From: a virus
IMG/VR virus record: IMGVR_UViG_3300006916_000326
Span: 1 to 26,128 of that record
Direction: 5' to 3' (one strand)
DNA length: 26,128 nt
Shown here: one piece after another, positions 8,501 through 15,167 of the stretch
Layout: the number at the start of each line of letters is the position of its first letter
Position numbering within the stretch: the first letter of the stretch is position 1
Translations under genes and position numbers: made by a program
The notes under the pieces: generated by a model
The model's database searches: none
What the model saw: only the letters and a program-made list of their open reading frames with translations
What the model was told of the DNA's origin: nothing

Positions 8501-9414
8501 CCTTTCGTTGTGCTCCAAGGGGCACTGACTATTTCCCAGTTGAAGCGGTATGCAGTTCCGTTATGAATAGGCTCTGATACGCCGAACGTTGTGTTTTCCT
8601 GCGGCGTATATGCCATGCAAAAAGCATTGCCAAACTCAAGTGGCGGATCAAACGATGGAGCATTAAAAATTGCCCCGCCACCTGTAGCGCTAGACGCCCC
8701 GTCTTGCGTGCCTGCAATTTTGTTGGCGCTTGTCAGCTTGTTTTCTGCATTTGTGGACGACCAAAACAAGGCGTATTCGCTGCCGCCGAGGCTGTTTAGC
8801 GCGGCTGTACCTATGCGAACACCGCCGATTTCGGGAGGTTGTACGCCAGCTTCACCAGCAACATAAATGCCTTCAAAACGCTGAAAAGCGCCATAAGCGG
8901 AAAGGCGACTCCACACCAAGGCAGGTGCAAGAATCAAGCCGCCAGTTAGCGCACCATCAGCTCCGGTGCCGCGTTTGCCGAATGGAATTGGAATCGGCTG
9001 GCCGTATTCCGCAAGGCTACTGACGTTATCGAAACTGGTGGTTTGGTTGAAACGTGTGGGGCCGATTTGATCAGCGAGCTTTTTGCCTTTGATCTTGGCG
9101 GGCGTTTCAAGCGCTGGTGCCTTAGGTGCCAGCAAAATGCTGACGGCAGTTGATGCCACGCCCAGCACCAAGCTGACAATGGCTACTGTTAACGGGTCGT
9201 TTACGACATTAGGAATGTGCGCATATTCCGCCGGACGCACACGCGCCTGCAGTTGTGCGTGCCGGACAAATTGACGGTATTCCTGTTCAGTGCAGCCCAG
9301 CGCTTCGATTAGCGCGATTTCATACGGTAGGAGCGGCGGATTGTAAGGGCGTGCGCCGGTTTCCAGTCCACCGCCTTGAGCTGCTGGTTGATGTACAGAA
9401 TCCCGGTCTGCCAT
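5557..9414 (-). CDS. Central tail hub / host specificity protein, lambda gpJ-like
   Basis: This 1285-aa protein is the largest in the window. Residues 1-70 are a helical lead-in. Residues about 74-95 form a hydrophobic segment (VAIVSLVLGVASTAVSILL) followed by APKAPAL, and shortly after comes the EYGQPIPIPFGKRG motif. That order (hydrophobic stretch, LAPKxP, GxPIPxxFG) is typical of lambda J-type tip attachment proteins. The central ~700 residues are beta-rich and Trp/Tyr-rich. The C-terminal part has a fibronectin-like look (GSYIRVITSATTYSATNNGA; YQVEQLTLDEDGLVNVSAVE). The gene follows an NlpC/P60-like gene, as K/I precede J in lambda. The first ATG lies 106 nt inside the upstream gene, with a GGGG sequence as weak ribosome-binding site, and no later in-frame ATG is near. 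It probably triggers DNA ejection and carries the fibres. Confidence 0.88.
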   Translation of the reverse strand: MADRDSVHQPAAQGGGLETGARPYNPPLLPYEIALIEALGCTEQEYRQFVRHAQLQARVRPAEYAHIPNVVNDPLTVAIVSLVLGVASTAVSILLAPKAPALETPAKIKGKKLADQIGPTRFNQTTSFDNVSSLAEYGQPIPIPFGKRGTGADGALTGGLILAPALVWSRLSAYGAFQRFEGIYVAGEAGVQPPEIGGVRIGTAALNSLGGSEYALFWSSTNAENKLTSANKIAGTQDGASSATGGGAIFNAPSFDPPLEFGNAFCMAYTPQENTTFGVSEPIHNGTAYRFNWEIVSAPWSTTKGEDYKDTRYELIAKRRKIAGSKADVIHDNTPERGMPGVGRAYSRRMGIVAHSGTAGGAAQQNRQRVTISEGDTIVFRINGNNYRELEKRDLIDSDGFKAKGVEVNLDDLQSSADAWRTRASDLLQIGSKWIISSSVWVVEKRSDFTWRKNGNLDITLRCAAIVGVPEIGIAGTRTVEEPLGGYEGDTFNPNKHCGAAFYNLCRYNRATVRPVRRDCQVIEFGIRSQVWNRANGLCNFNAIPTPSKLKDFDRRDITLNTPVMNKYFKRTSCFSVWVRPVQAYGEPLQQWARIPRLFCVTGTGPINQYNWLRIRAKEEGYYEYRFIPRTGSDVAINSIETNYATRLNAQTGSVIGADYATPYGEFRVTVSGENVLIQDLLVNGELTTRAAEFVDAPAGVIPVQTNIPSAVSLTQTATNGSSQSLREQAWLQTLLGYAWDYKNQWREVEFTHYKPNGDREITLKVRARSLGDVEGAKYRSAAQTVTNASNSKYGWRDYTFAVVSATGAWNNNDGFTVTRNTSNAFATQEGYSQVHFQFRVSALQASTSAADTSDQTSKEERIFEQASQVSDCSHYLELEKSNEGGPEHEIVYVNEFVDNETEPSYYAMSTVGFVVKSSGQLGSVNQIRMWTPTGINVQRLIEGDTKPSNLFADLVYYLLTSKSQGVGNVVPAELIDTDSLLIAAKFQRANQIFYDGVVEDSESFRSFLYDNAALQLCNFTIKNGRFGMMPALPYDSSYRISTQPVAVEQIFTAGNIIADSLQVQYIDAAQRSNFRALVSWRVTVENDLPTQASALVDWADIAEGSRATTQQAFDLTDFCTNRAQALRTARFLLSVRRRVTHTVSFKTVPDALGIQPGSYIRVITSATTYSATNNGAITDAGTLVSISTIADGTYNAMVYNPADSSVLEREITISGNAVNDSSLYGTLFTLLSETISKGVYQVEQLTLDEDGLVNVSAVEVPVDATGASIVANDVLTESNFRVLE

Positions 9415-9653
9415 GTAACCCCAAATGCCAACGGTGCTGCCGTCAGCAGCGCAATGTCTCCATCGTAGGAGGGCGCGTCAATCCGAGAGCAGTATTGTTC
9501 AAGCTCGCGCAATACTTGGCGTGGCGTCATTGCGTACCAGCTGGTTTGCACTGCCGGCGGACTCATGCCCATCAGCTGCAATGCGTCGATCACAAGGTGG
9601 ATGCAGTCGGCATCGCCGTAGCTGTAACGTCGTCCAATCAGGTGCTCACACAC
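9309..9653 (-). CDS. NlpC/P60-like tail tip protein, lambda gpK-like
   Basis: With the GTG at 9651-9653 as start, this gives a 114-aa protein. The GTG lies just inside the upstream stop (GTGTGTGA). An in-frame start further upstream would overlap the previous gene by more than 80 nt and add residues unlike the family. RRYSYGDADCIHLVIDAL places a Cys at residue 17 in the NlpC/P60 nucleophile position. GDIALL (65-70) and GILYI (84-88) match the conserved strands, but the His expected just before GILYI is not present; the sequence there is VTWQTGILYI. A His at residue 101 is the only late candidate. The gene order tape measure, small distal protein, NlpC/P60, J supports the call. Peptidoglycan hydrolase activity is uncertain. 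Confidence 0.72.
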   Translation of the reverse strand: MCEHLIGRRYSYGDADCIHLVIDALQLMGMSPPAVQTSWYAMTPRQVLRELEQYCSRIDAPSYDGDIALLTAAPLAFGVTWQTGILYINQQLKAVDWKPAHALTIRRSYRMKSR

Positions 9654-10098
9654 TGATCTGTGCCGTAAACGGGATGTTGCCGACTTGCCAACGGTGCAAC
9701 CGGCGGCCTGGGATGTTCGCCTGCACTGCATCCAATACAGAGTTCAAGCTCATTTGAATTGCAGTTTCATCCCATCCACCGCTAGAGCAGCTACCCCAGT
9801 AGGTGTAAAGGGTGCTCTGAACAGCCCCAGATGAAGGCTCCCAGAGCACCGTAGTAACCTTGGCAACCCACAGGTTATCGAGCGCTTCCGTAATCCAACT
9901 GCGCGTCATGTCAGTGTTGGCAAACTGCAACGTTGCATCCAGATTGTCACCCTGCAGCGTTGCGACAGCGCCACCAAAACCAAACGGCAAAAACAGGTAA
10001 CCGTTAACGTTTTGTCCGATGGCGTAGTTCTGGAAGCGATACTGCGCCGCTTGACCGCTGGGGCCAATGTCGAGCAGGTGACCGTAGGCGTATTCCAT
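9646..10098 (-). CDS. Distal tail protein (position of lambda gpM/gpL)
   Basis: This is a 150-aa beta-rich protein with YRFQNYAIGQNVNGYLFLPF, GGAVATLQGDNLDATLQFAN and SWITEALDNLWVAKVTTVLW. A Cys-containing loop, WGSCSSGG, follows. It lies between the tape measure and the NlpC/P60-like gene, where lambda-like phages encode the distal tail proteins M and L that complete the tail tip. The sequence pattern (a strand-rich core and a W-x-A-x-V strand) fits this group, but I cannot assign a specific Pfam family. The ATG start overlaps the tape measure stop (TAATG). The function as a tail-tip ring protein is inferred mainly from context. Confidence 0.72.
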   Translation of the reverse strand: MEYAYGHLLDIGPSGQAAQYRFQNYAIGQNVNGYLFLPFGFGGAVATLQGDNLDATLQFANTDMTRSWITEALDNLWVAKVTTVLWEPSSGAVQSTLYTYWGSCSSGGWDETAIQMSLNSVLDAVQANIPGRRLHRWQVGNIPFTAQISV

Positions 10099-12305
10099 TA
10101 GATGCCAACTCCTCTACGTGTGGCGGCGCTGTTTTTGAGGCTGCGCATGGCGCGGCGCTCGCCTTGTACGGCGCCTTGTTGGGCTGCTTGTGCCATGCCG
10201 CGCTGGAACTGATCAGCGGTGACGTAATCCACGTTGTTGATGCGCTCCACGCTGTAACGCACGTCGATTGGTTCCATTGTGGCGACACCACCGCCTGCGG
10301 TAGCGGATTCGCCGCCATTGCCGGGGATGACGTTTTTCCCGCGTGCGCCAGCTGAGTAGCGACCCATTGCGGTGCGCATTTTGCTGGCGGGGATAACGTA
10401 CTCGGGTTCTCCGCCTTCGCCGATTAAAGCGTTGGTGGGTCCGGTAACAAATCCACCTTCGGCATAACCGCCAACTTTGAGACCGGGCACAGCTGAAGGT
10501 GACTTCAGTGCGCCAGTTCCAGTCAGGTTTTTATTTGCAGTGCCAAATGTACCACCGCCACTTAAGGCATTAAGGATAGTTTGCAGAATGATTAGCGTCA
10601 TCTGCTTGGCAATAATTTCAACTGCCATGCTGATAAAAGCATCGCCAATCTTTTTGAACGCATCGGCAAGTGCCTGCTGTGTTGATTTGGCGCCAGTGAT
10701 TACCTCGCCAAATGCCGTACTGAAAGCGTCGCCTATAGCAGTCGCTCCATTGACGATTGTATCAATTTGTAGCTTGACTGGGTTTAGCTCTTCTTTGAGC
10801 TTGGTAATTGCGTCAGTCAAACCAGATGCAACTGTGCCTTCACCTGCCACGCCAAACTCAGTTTCACTTAGTGCTTTTTTGAATAGCTTTTCTGCTTCCT
10901 CTGCCTGCTTTTTCAGCGCCTCGGTTTGAAGATCAATGATTTCTAGCCTGCGAATTTCATCATTAAGTTGATCAAGATTGATGCGCTGTTCTGCGTTTTT
11001 TAGCTCTGCAATTTGCCTAGCGCGATCTTCGTAGTCAAACTGAATCTGCAGGCGTTTCTGCTCAATCTCATTTGCTTCGTCTAATAGCAATACTTGCCGT
11101 GAAAACTCAGTGCCAAGACGGTTGCCCAACTCAAGTGAACGCTGAATTTCTTGCGCAAGCTTTTCGGCTTCACGCGCTGCTTTGTCAACGCCTTTGCTCT
11201 TCCCTTTGCCAGTTGCTTCCATCAAGCCAGGCAGTGTCGCAGCAGCAGTTGGCGGTGCAGCAGTCGGTGGCGTGATGATACCTTGCTGATAACCGTATGT
11301 CCGCATCAAATCGCGAAAGCGTTCTTCGCGGAGTCTTTGAAACTCCTCAGAACGAATCATTGCGCCACTGCGCCCAAACTGTCCCGCATTTCTTCCACCG
11401 CGTAGTTTGGCAATTTGCAGCGCTTCTTCGCCGGCTTGCTTAAACAGCGGATCACGCATTGCCGGTGCAAGATTTGCACCTAACTGTCGCTGCAATAGAA
11501 TCGTTTCAAAAACATTGTTAACTTGATTGGCAATATCAATCGCAAGCCCAAGGATGCTTTGCATCGCTGGTGCAAGGATCGTACCCAAACGTTGCGCTAG
11601 GTTTTGTACTGCGTCTTGCAATGTGCTCAACCGACCGGCAAGTGTATCGCTTTGTGCAACGGCACCGTTGGCATATTTGCCCCCAGCATCAGTTAACTTT
11701 TGAATGGCATATTCAACCGCTTCTGCACTAATCCGGCCTTTGCTTAGTGCATCTTGGAACTCTTCGCCACTTAGCTTGTATTCCTCGCGCAGCACTTGCT
11801 GCAATGCAACACCGCGTTCTTGGAACTGCAGCAGTTCTTCACCTTGCAGCCTGCCTTTGGCTTGCACTTGGCCGTAGGCAGTCACCAAGCCTTGTAGCTC
11901 AGCACCAGTAGCGCCGCTTACGTCAGCAAGTCTGCGCGTAGTCTCAACAACCTTGTTCGTCTGTACGCCAAAAGCCTGCAGCCGTTTAGCCGAATCAATC
12001 AGCTCCGTGCTAGTAAATGGTGTTACAGCACCAATATCTTTTAGCTCTTTGATAATCTGCGCAGCTTTTGTTGCACTGCCAGTCAACACCTCAAGGCTAC
12101 GTGTTTGCTTTTCAAGCTCAGCAGTCTGCACAAAAACAAATTTGGCAGCCTGAATAGCACTAAATGCTGCTGCTAACTTGCCAACCGCAGCGCCAAGCCC
12201 GTTAACTGCGCGTTCGGTTGCCTGCGACTGCGATTGCACTTGCCGCAGCTTTTGTGTCGCGCCACGACTGTCAACATTGATGGCAACGTTGGCGACAACC
12301 GACAC
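10098..12305 (-). CDS. Tape measure protein
   Basis: This is a 735-aa protein starting at GTG (12303-12305) with a TAGGTAAG ribosome-binding site, just after the frame-shifted chaperone stop. Residues 1-60 are coiled-coil-like (QKLRQVQSQSQATERAVNGL). Residues about 75-245 match the conserved tape measure domain: VLTGSATKAAQIIKEL, TPFTSTELIDSAKRLQAFGV, VTAYGQVQAKGRLQGEELLQ, QNLAQRLGTILAP. A long charged helix lies around 375-490. A hydrophobic stretch follows (ISMAVEIIAKQMTLIILQTI), then a glycine-rich linker. The C-terminus ends RSLKNSAATRRGVGI, usual for these proteins. At roughly 0.15 nm per residue this predicts a tail near 110 nm. It sets tail length and is probably ejected ahead of the DNA. 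Confidence 0.93.
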   Translation of the reverse strand: MSVVANVAINVDSRGATQKLRQVQSQSQATERAVNGLGAAVGKLAAAFSAIQAAKFVFVQTAELEKQTRSLEVLTGSATKAAQIIKELKDIGAVTPFTSTELIDSAKRLQAFGVQTNKVVETTRRLADVSGATGAELQGLVTAYGQVQAKGRLQGEELLQFQERGVALQQVLREEYKLSGEEFQDALSKGRISAEAVEYAIQKLTDAGGKYANGAVAQSDTLAGRLSTLQDAVQNLAQRLGTILAPAMQSILGLAIDIANQVNNVFETILLQRQLGANLAPAMRDPLFKQAGEEALQIAKLRGGRNAGQFGRSGAMIRSEEFQRLREERFRDLMRTYGYQQGIITPPTAAPPTAAATLPGLMEATGKGKSKGVDKAAREAEKLAQEIQRSLELGNRLGTEFSRQVLLLDEANEIEQKRLQIQFDYEDRARQIAELKNAEQRINLDQLNDEIRRLEIIDLQTEALKKQAEEAEKLFKKALSETEFGVAGEGTVASGLTDAITKLKEELNPVKLQIDTIVNGATAIGDAFSTAFGEVITGAKSTQQALADAFKKIGDAFISMAVEIIAKQMTLIILQTILNALSGGGTFGTANKNLTGTGALKSPSAVPGLKVGGYAEGGFVTGPTNALIGEGGEPEYVIPASKMRTAMGRYSAGARGKNVIPGNGGESATAGGGVATMEPIDVRYSVERINNVDYVTADQFQRGMAQAAQQGAVQGERRAMRSLKNSAATRRGVGI

Positions 12306-12308
12306 GAC

Positions 12309-12497
12309 TTACCTACGGCGTTGCTTCAGTCTACGATCTTGCTCCTCGTTCTGCAGATCAAAGTAACTGGACCAGATCAATAGCTCTTCTAGTGTTACTT
12401 CACGGTTGAGCCGGGCTAGTGTGTAGCCCAGCTCTTTCGCAACGCCAAGCTGTAACAGCAAGAGGTTGTCTTTACTTAGTTCCCTTTTCAGGGCTTT
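12309..12497 (-). CDS. Frameshift extension of the tail assembly chaperone (lambda T-like)
   Basis: In the frame +1 (equivalently -2) relative to the 118-aa chaperone there is an open stretch of 62 codons with no ATG start. It begins just after a TGA at 12498-12500 and ends at TAA 12309-12311, immediately before the tape measure. From the overlap it reads RELSKDNLLLLQLGVAKELG, then YTLARLNREVTLEELLIWSS and YFDLQNEEQDRRLKQRRR. This resembles the C-terminal part of lambda gpGT-type chaperones (xLGxTLxEL ... EELxxWxxYF). The shift must occur between 12497 and the zero-frame TAA at 12472-12474. Candidate sites are A-AAA (AAA to AAA, +1) near 12495-12498 and GAAAAG near 12484-12489 (Lys AAG back to AAA, -2). 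The fused product would be about 170 aa. Confidence 0.72.
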   Translation of the reverse strand, partial: KALKRELSKDNLLLLQLGVAKELGYTLARLNREVTLEELLIWSSYFDLQNEEQDRRLKQRRR

Positions 12498-12828
12498 TCA
12501 TATCGGTTTCAGCTTCCTCAGGGTTGGTAATGATTGCCAGCATCATGCCTTGCAAATCGCTGTCAAGCACTTCGTTTTTCAGTTCAGCAATTTCACCAGC
12601 TTGAAACAAGCGCTGACCAGCATCGTCTACAGCTTTAGTCACCAGTAAGTTCAAAGCAAAACCATTGGGATCGTCACCGCCAGGCATTTTTTGCGCCCGC
12701 TCACGTTCTGCCATCGTCAACGCCGTAGCGTAAAACTCAAACGTGTCGCCATTGCCAAGAGTGACGACACGCTTGATTGGCTCAAGATTGGCAGCCTTCT
12801 TAAGACGTGCCAGTGCGGATGATGCCAT
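12472..12828 (-). CDS. Tail assembly chaperone (lambda G-like)
   Basis: This 118-aa, mostly helical protein lies exactly between the major tail protein and the tape measure, the position of tail assembly chaperones in siphoviruses. It has an N-terminal LARLKKAANLEPIKRVVTLG with GDTFEFYATALTMAERERAQ, and a helical C-terminal half (EIAELKNEVLDSDLQGMMLA). The last residues, TDMKSPEKGTK, are lysine-rich and purine-rich in the mRNA, as expected around a slippery site. A second overlapping frame continues to 12309. It presumably coats the tape measure during assembly and is absent from the finished virion. The start ATG follows a strong hairpin (12844-12865) that may tune its expression relative to the major tail protein. 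Confidence 0.82.
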   Translation of the reverse strand: MASSALARLKKAANLEPIKRVVTLGNGDTFEFYATALTMAERERAQKMPGGDDPNGFALNLLVTKAVDDAGQRLFQAGEIAELKNEVLDSDLQGMMLAIITNPEEAETDMKSPEKGTK

Positions 12829-12843
12829 GAAATAAATGTAGGT

Positions 12844-12865
12844 GGCCCCAGCATACGCTGGAGCC
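12844..12865 (-). terminator. Strong hairpin, possible partial terminator after the major tail protein
   Basis: In the transcript the sequence is GGCUCCAGC, loop GUAU, GCUGGGGCC: a 9-bp stem with a single G-U pair. It is followed by ACCUACAUUUAUUUC, which is U-rich but not a clean U-tract. It lies in the 46-nt gap between the major tail protein stop and the chaperone start. A leaky terminator or mRNA-stabilising hairpin here would keep the highly needed tube protein mRNA abundant and reduce expression of chaperone and tape measure. The structure is directly visible; the effect is inference. Confidence 0.55.
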
Positions 12866-12874
12866 GTTCAACTA

Positions 12875-13633
12875 TCAAGCGGAAGTGCTGAAGTCGAAGG
12901 TTGGTACACCAGCCGGGCGGAAGGTGATTTCCACCTGCTGAGCATCATCAGGGTTGATGTTCAGGCTAGCGGTCAACAGCACAGCATCCATAGCAATGGA
13001 GCGGCTCAATGCTTCAGAGCTTTGCTTGTCGGTATAGAGCTTGAAGGCACAACCAACTTGCTGGCGCTGCAGCACGTCTTCCACCATGCGGTTAGACAGT
13101 GCGCTGTCTTCGTTGGTGACGTACACAGTTGCAGAACCGGAGCCATCAGCGAAACCAGGGATGTAAGCACGAAAAGGTGCATACTGCCCAGCGGTTTGAC
13201 CGATGGTTGTAACATCAATTTCTGAACGTGAAATTTCAAAGCTCCAGCTTTGTACCTGGCCGACAGCGGCATAATCCGCGTAAGCAACCTGAAACTCGTT
13301 GGGAGCTGCAGCAGTACCATCATCGGTGATAGTAATGGCTGCGCCACCAGCAGTAGCAGAAACCTGCAATGCACCAGAGGACGCGGTGTAGCTGATGACG
13401 TAATAGGTGGTTGCAGCAGCAATGCCTGCAGGCAGCGTGCCAGTACCGGCGCCACCAGTTTGGCTATTGACGACACTGAACACCACAGGATCGCCAACCT
13501 TGAAATTCAGGTAAGGCTCAACGGTGATGGTATCAGTGCCAACGTTGACACCGGCTTCGGCAAAGGTTCCGGTGGTGCCAGCGGGCTTGTAGTAAAGGGC
13601 GCCGGACGTACCGGACAAAACAGTAACAGCCAT
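12875..13633 (-). CDS. Major tail (tube) protein with inserted surface module
   Basis: This is a 252-aa protein. Residues 34-118 contain an inserted beta module (LNFKVGDPVVFSVVN, GTLPAGIAAATTYYVISYTA, ITITDDGTA) of a type often seen attached to phage virion proteins. The tube-fold signature follows: AAVGQVQSWSFEISRSEIDV, TTIGQTAGQYAPFRAYIPGF, GSGSATVYV, and a final DAQQVEITFRPAG strand. It sits after the tail terminator gene and before the chaperone, the usual place of the lambda gpV-type tube protein. The insertion would lie on the outer surface of every tube ring, decorating the tail. It was probably acquired as a domain; a similar module occurs in the partial gene at the left edge. Confidence 0.88.
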   Translation of the reverse strand: MAVTVLSGTSGALYYKPAGTTGTFAEAGVNVGTDTITVEPYLNFKVGDPVVFSVVNSQTGGAGTGTLPAGIAAATTYYVISYTASSGALQVSATAGGAAITITDDGTAAAPNEFQVAYADYAAVGQVQSWSFEISRSEIDVTTIGQTAGQYAPFRAYIPGFADGSGSATVYVTNEDSALSNRMVEDVLQRQQVGCAFKLYTDKQSSEALSRSIAMDAVLLTASLNINPDDAQQVEITFRPAGVPTFDFSTSA

Positions 13634-13656
13634 GTTGTGAACGGTAGTGGCTACGC

Positions 13657-14076
13657 CTAGTCTAAATAGGCTTCAAAGGTAAAGGTTAGCTGAGTTTGAA
13701 AATAAGGCTCAGGTGCTGCGGGCGTTATTTGCGCTGGCCCTGAGGCTGCATCAAAGATGATGCTGGCAACAGTGACGCGATCAAATAGGTCTTTAATCCG
13801 TTCTGCAATGGTGAAGTTTGAAGCAGTACCTTGACCCTGCGGCGTAAATACGTTGACAACTAGCGTACCAGTTTGGCGGTTAAAGCCAACAGTAGGACTA
13901 GTCAAGGTAGCGTAATTGTTGTCGCCAAAGCGGATAAACACCTGCACCCATGGTGTGTTGTTAGGCGGTGTGAACGGTACGTTTTGGTAACTGACAGGAT
14001 AAACAGGAGCTAGCGCCATTTCTGTTGCGATGCGTCCTTCAATAGCAGCGCGAACATCGTTAAAAGTGCTGCTCAT
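13657..14076 (-). CDS. Tail terminator protein
   Basis: This is a 139-aa protein beginning MSSTFNDVRAAIEGRIATEM, followed by VSYQNVPFTPPNNTPWVQVF, the pattern of tail terminator/DUF4128-type proteins. In these an N-terminal helix precedes an ENxPFxPP-like loop and a WxxVxI strand. Later strands are QTGTLVVNVFTPQGQGTASN and PYFQTQLTFTFEAYLD. It overlaps the upstream neck gene by four bases and precedes the major tail protein by 23 nt, which is the standard position. It caps the finished tail tube and provides the joining surface to the head. Confidence 0.85.
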   Translation of the reverse strand: MSSTFNDVRAAIEGRIATEMALAPVYPVSYQNVPFTPPNNTPWVQVFIRFGDNNYATLTSPTVGFNRQTGTLVVNVFTPQGQGTASNFTIAERIKDLFDRVTVASIIFDAASGPAQITPAAPEPYFQTQLTFTFEAYLD

Positions 14077-14555
14077 GATGTCCTCCCAATACGGTCAGCG
14101 TTGACGCGCACGAAGCCTTGAATGTCTTTGGCGATGCCTTGCACCCAGCCAGGACCATCAGTTTGAATACTGCTGCCGCCACCGGATGATGCCCATGTAG
14201 TTACGGTGCGCCTTGGGTTGTAGCGCGTAACTTGCTTACTGCCAGATCCAGCGGCACCAGAGGCAAGTGCTTCGGCATACGGCAAATTATTATGCACGCT
14301 GTAGATGTTGCCGATGCGCTCTTTGCTGTAGCCGATGCGCTCAATCGGTAACTGCTGCGGATAGCTACCTTTCGGCTTGCGACCACCAGTTGCTGAGTTT
14401 TCGCCTACTTGCCAGCTAGCGCGAAAGCGACCAAGGTCAACCGGACTCAACTGTTTAACTCTATTGTCTGTTTCCAACACCGCCACACGCAGCAGCTTTT
14501 CAAACTGCTGTTCAGCGTAGTTGCCAATATCACCGACCTTGATAGTGCGTGCCAT
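14073..14555 (-). CDS. Neck / minor tail protein, HK97 gp10-like
   Basis: This is a 160-aa protein that starts MARTIKVGDIGNYAEQQFEK with a long N-terminal helix. It then shows SPVDLGRFRASWQVGEN, the conserved 'TPVDTGxLRxSW' element of the HK97 gp10 family, and NIYSVHNNLPYAEALASG, the conserved 'NxxPYAxxxExG' element. These two motifs are characteristic of neck proteins between the head connector and the tail terminator. The gene lies between a head-closure-like gene and the tail terminator and is coupled to both by overlaps of stop and start codons. Confidence in family membership is good; its exact place in the virion is inferred. Confidence 0.87.
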   Translation of the reverse strand: MARTIKVGDIGNYAEQQFEKLLRVAVLETDNRVKQLSPVDLGRFRASWQVGENSATGGRKPKGSYPQQLPIERIGYSKERIGNIYSVHNNLPYAEALASGAAGSGSKQVTRYNPRRTVTTWASSGGGSSIQTDGPGWVQGIAKDIQGFVRVNADRIGRTS

Positions 14556-14911
14556 TATGCCCTCAAGATCAGCTCGTGGGTGATTGCTGTATTGTCTTGC
14601 TCAATCGTAGTCACGCGGATGATTTGATACGTCGTGCCGCTAATCAGCACTTCGTCTGCGGTTGTAGGCACTGCGCTTGTGTCAGCAGCAGCAATTAACA
14701 AACGCTTGTCACTCGCTTGAATCAGATCATTAACCTCGCGCAGGTTCACATCCTCCAGCACACCACGCACCACGGTGTCAGCAGTGGTTTCGCTAACGGT
14801 GCCAGTAGTTGGGTTGTAAGCACCGGCTGTAACAGTGCGAATGGTTGCTACACCGCCAAACTTTGCCATCAATTTAGAGGCAGTCTTCCGTAGCGAAGTA
14901 GCAAGTGCCAT
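14555..14911 (-). CDS. Head closure / head-tail joining protein
   Basis: This is a 118-aa protein with an N-terminal helix (ALATSLRKTASKLMAKFGGV) and then a beta-rich domain: ATIRTVTAGAYNPTTGTVSE, VVRGVLEDVNLREVNDLIQA, DEVLISGTTYQIIRVTTIEQ. The pattern 'FGxxATIxxxxxGxYxPxTGxV ... YQIIxVxxI' is common in stopper or head-closure proteins of SPP1 gp16/HK97 gp7 type. It is placed between the paired 84-aa proteins and the HK97 gp10-like protein. The start overlaps the upstream stop (TAATG). It is likely the ring that seals the connector after DNA packaging. Confidence 0.78.
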   Translation of the reverse strand: MALATSLRKTASKLMAKFGGVATIRTVTAGAYNPTTGTVSETTADTVVRGVLEDVNLREVNDLIQASDKRLLIAAADTSAVPTTADEVLISGTTYQIIRVTTIEQDNTAITHELILRA

Positions 14912-15165
14912 TAGATTTTATACGCGATACAAGCGCCGTTCTGTAGTTTGATGCTGGTAAAGTAACCAGTCATGTGAGCGCCTTGGTCAACTGAAGCGCC
15001 AGAGAAGTTGTTATCAGTGATGTTGGTTGAAATGATCGCATCAATCGTGCTGTTCTCGTAAAAGTCGATGTGCATGAACTTACCCGTATGGGCAGCCGTG
15101 TCATTGATGACTTCAGCGCCAATGCTGTAGTTAACGTCAGATGCGCCGCCGTGTGATTTTGCCAT
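14911..15165 (-). CDS. Small head/neck protein, paralogue B of a tandem 84-aa pair
   Basis: This is an 84-aa beta-rich protein starting MAKSHGGASDVNYSIGAEVI and ending IKLQNGACIAYKI. Its length and pattern are the same as the preceding gene: both have YSIG near residue 13, an A-x-T-G-(R/K) element, the sequence FDAI/IDAI in the middle, and an IAY(R/K)I C-terminus. The ribosome-binding region is also similar (CTGATCATGGC in both), and only two bases separate the genes. I recall single copies of such proteins in the head-tail region of other phages, without known function. A trimeric decoration or neck-collar protein is possible. The function is unassigned. Confidence 0.8.
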   Translation of the reverse strand: MAKSHGGASDVNYSIGAEVINDTAAHTGKFMHIDFYENSTIDAIISTNITDNNFSGASVDQGAHMTGYFTSIKLQNGACIAYKI

Positions 15166-15167
15166 GA

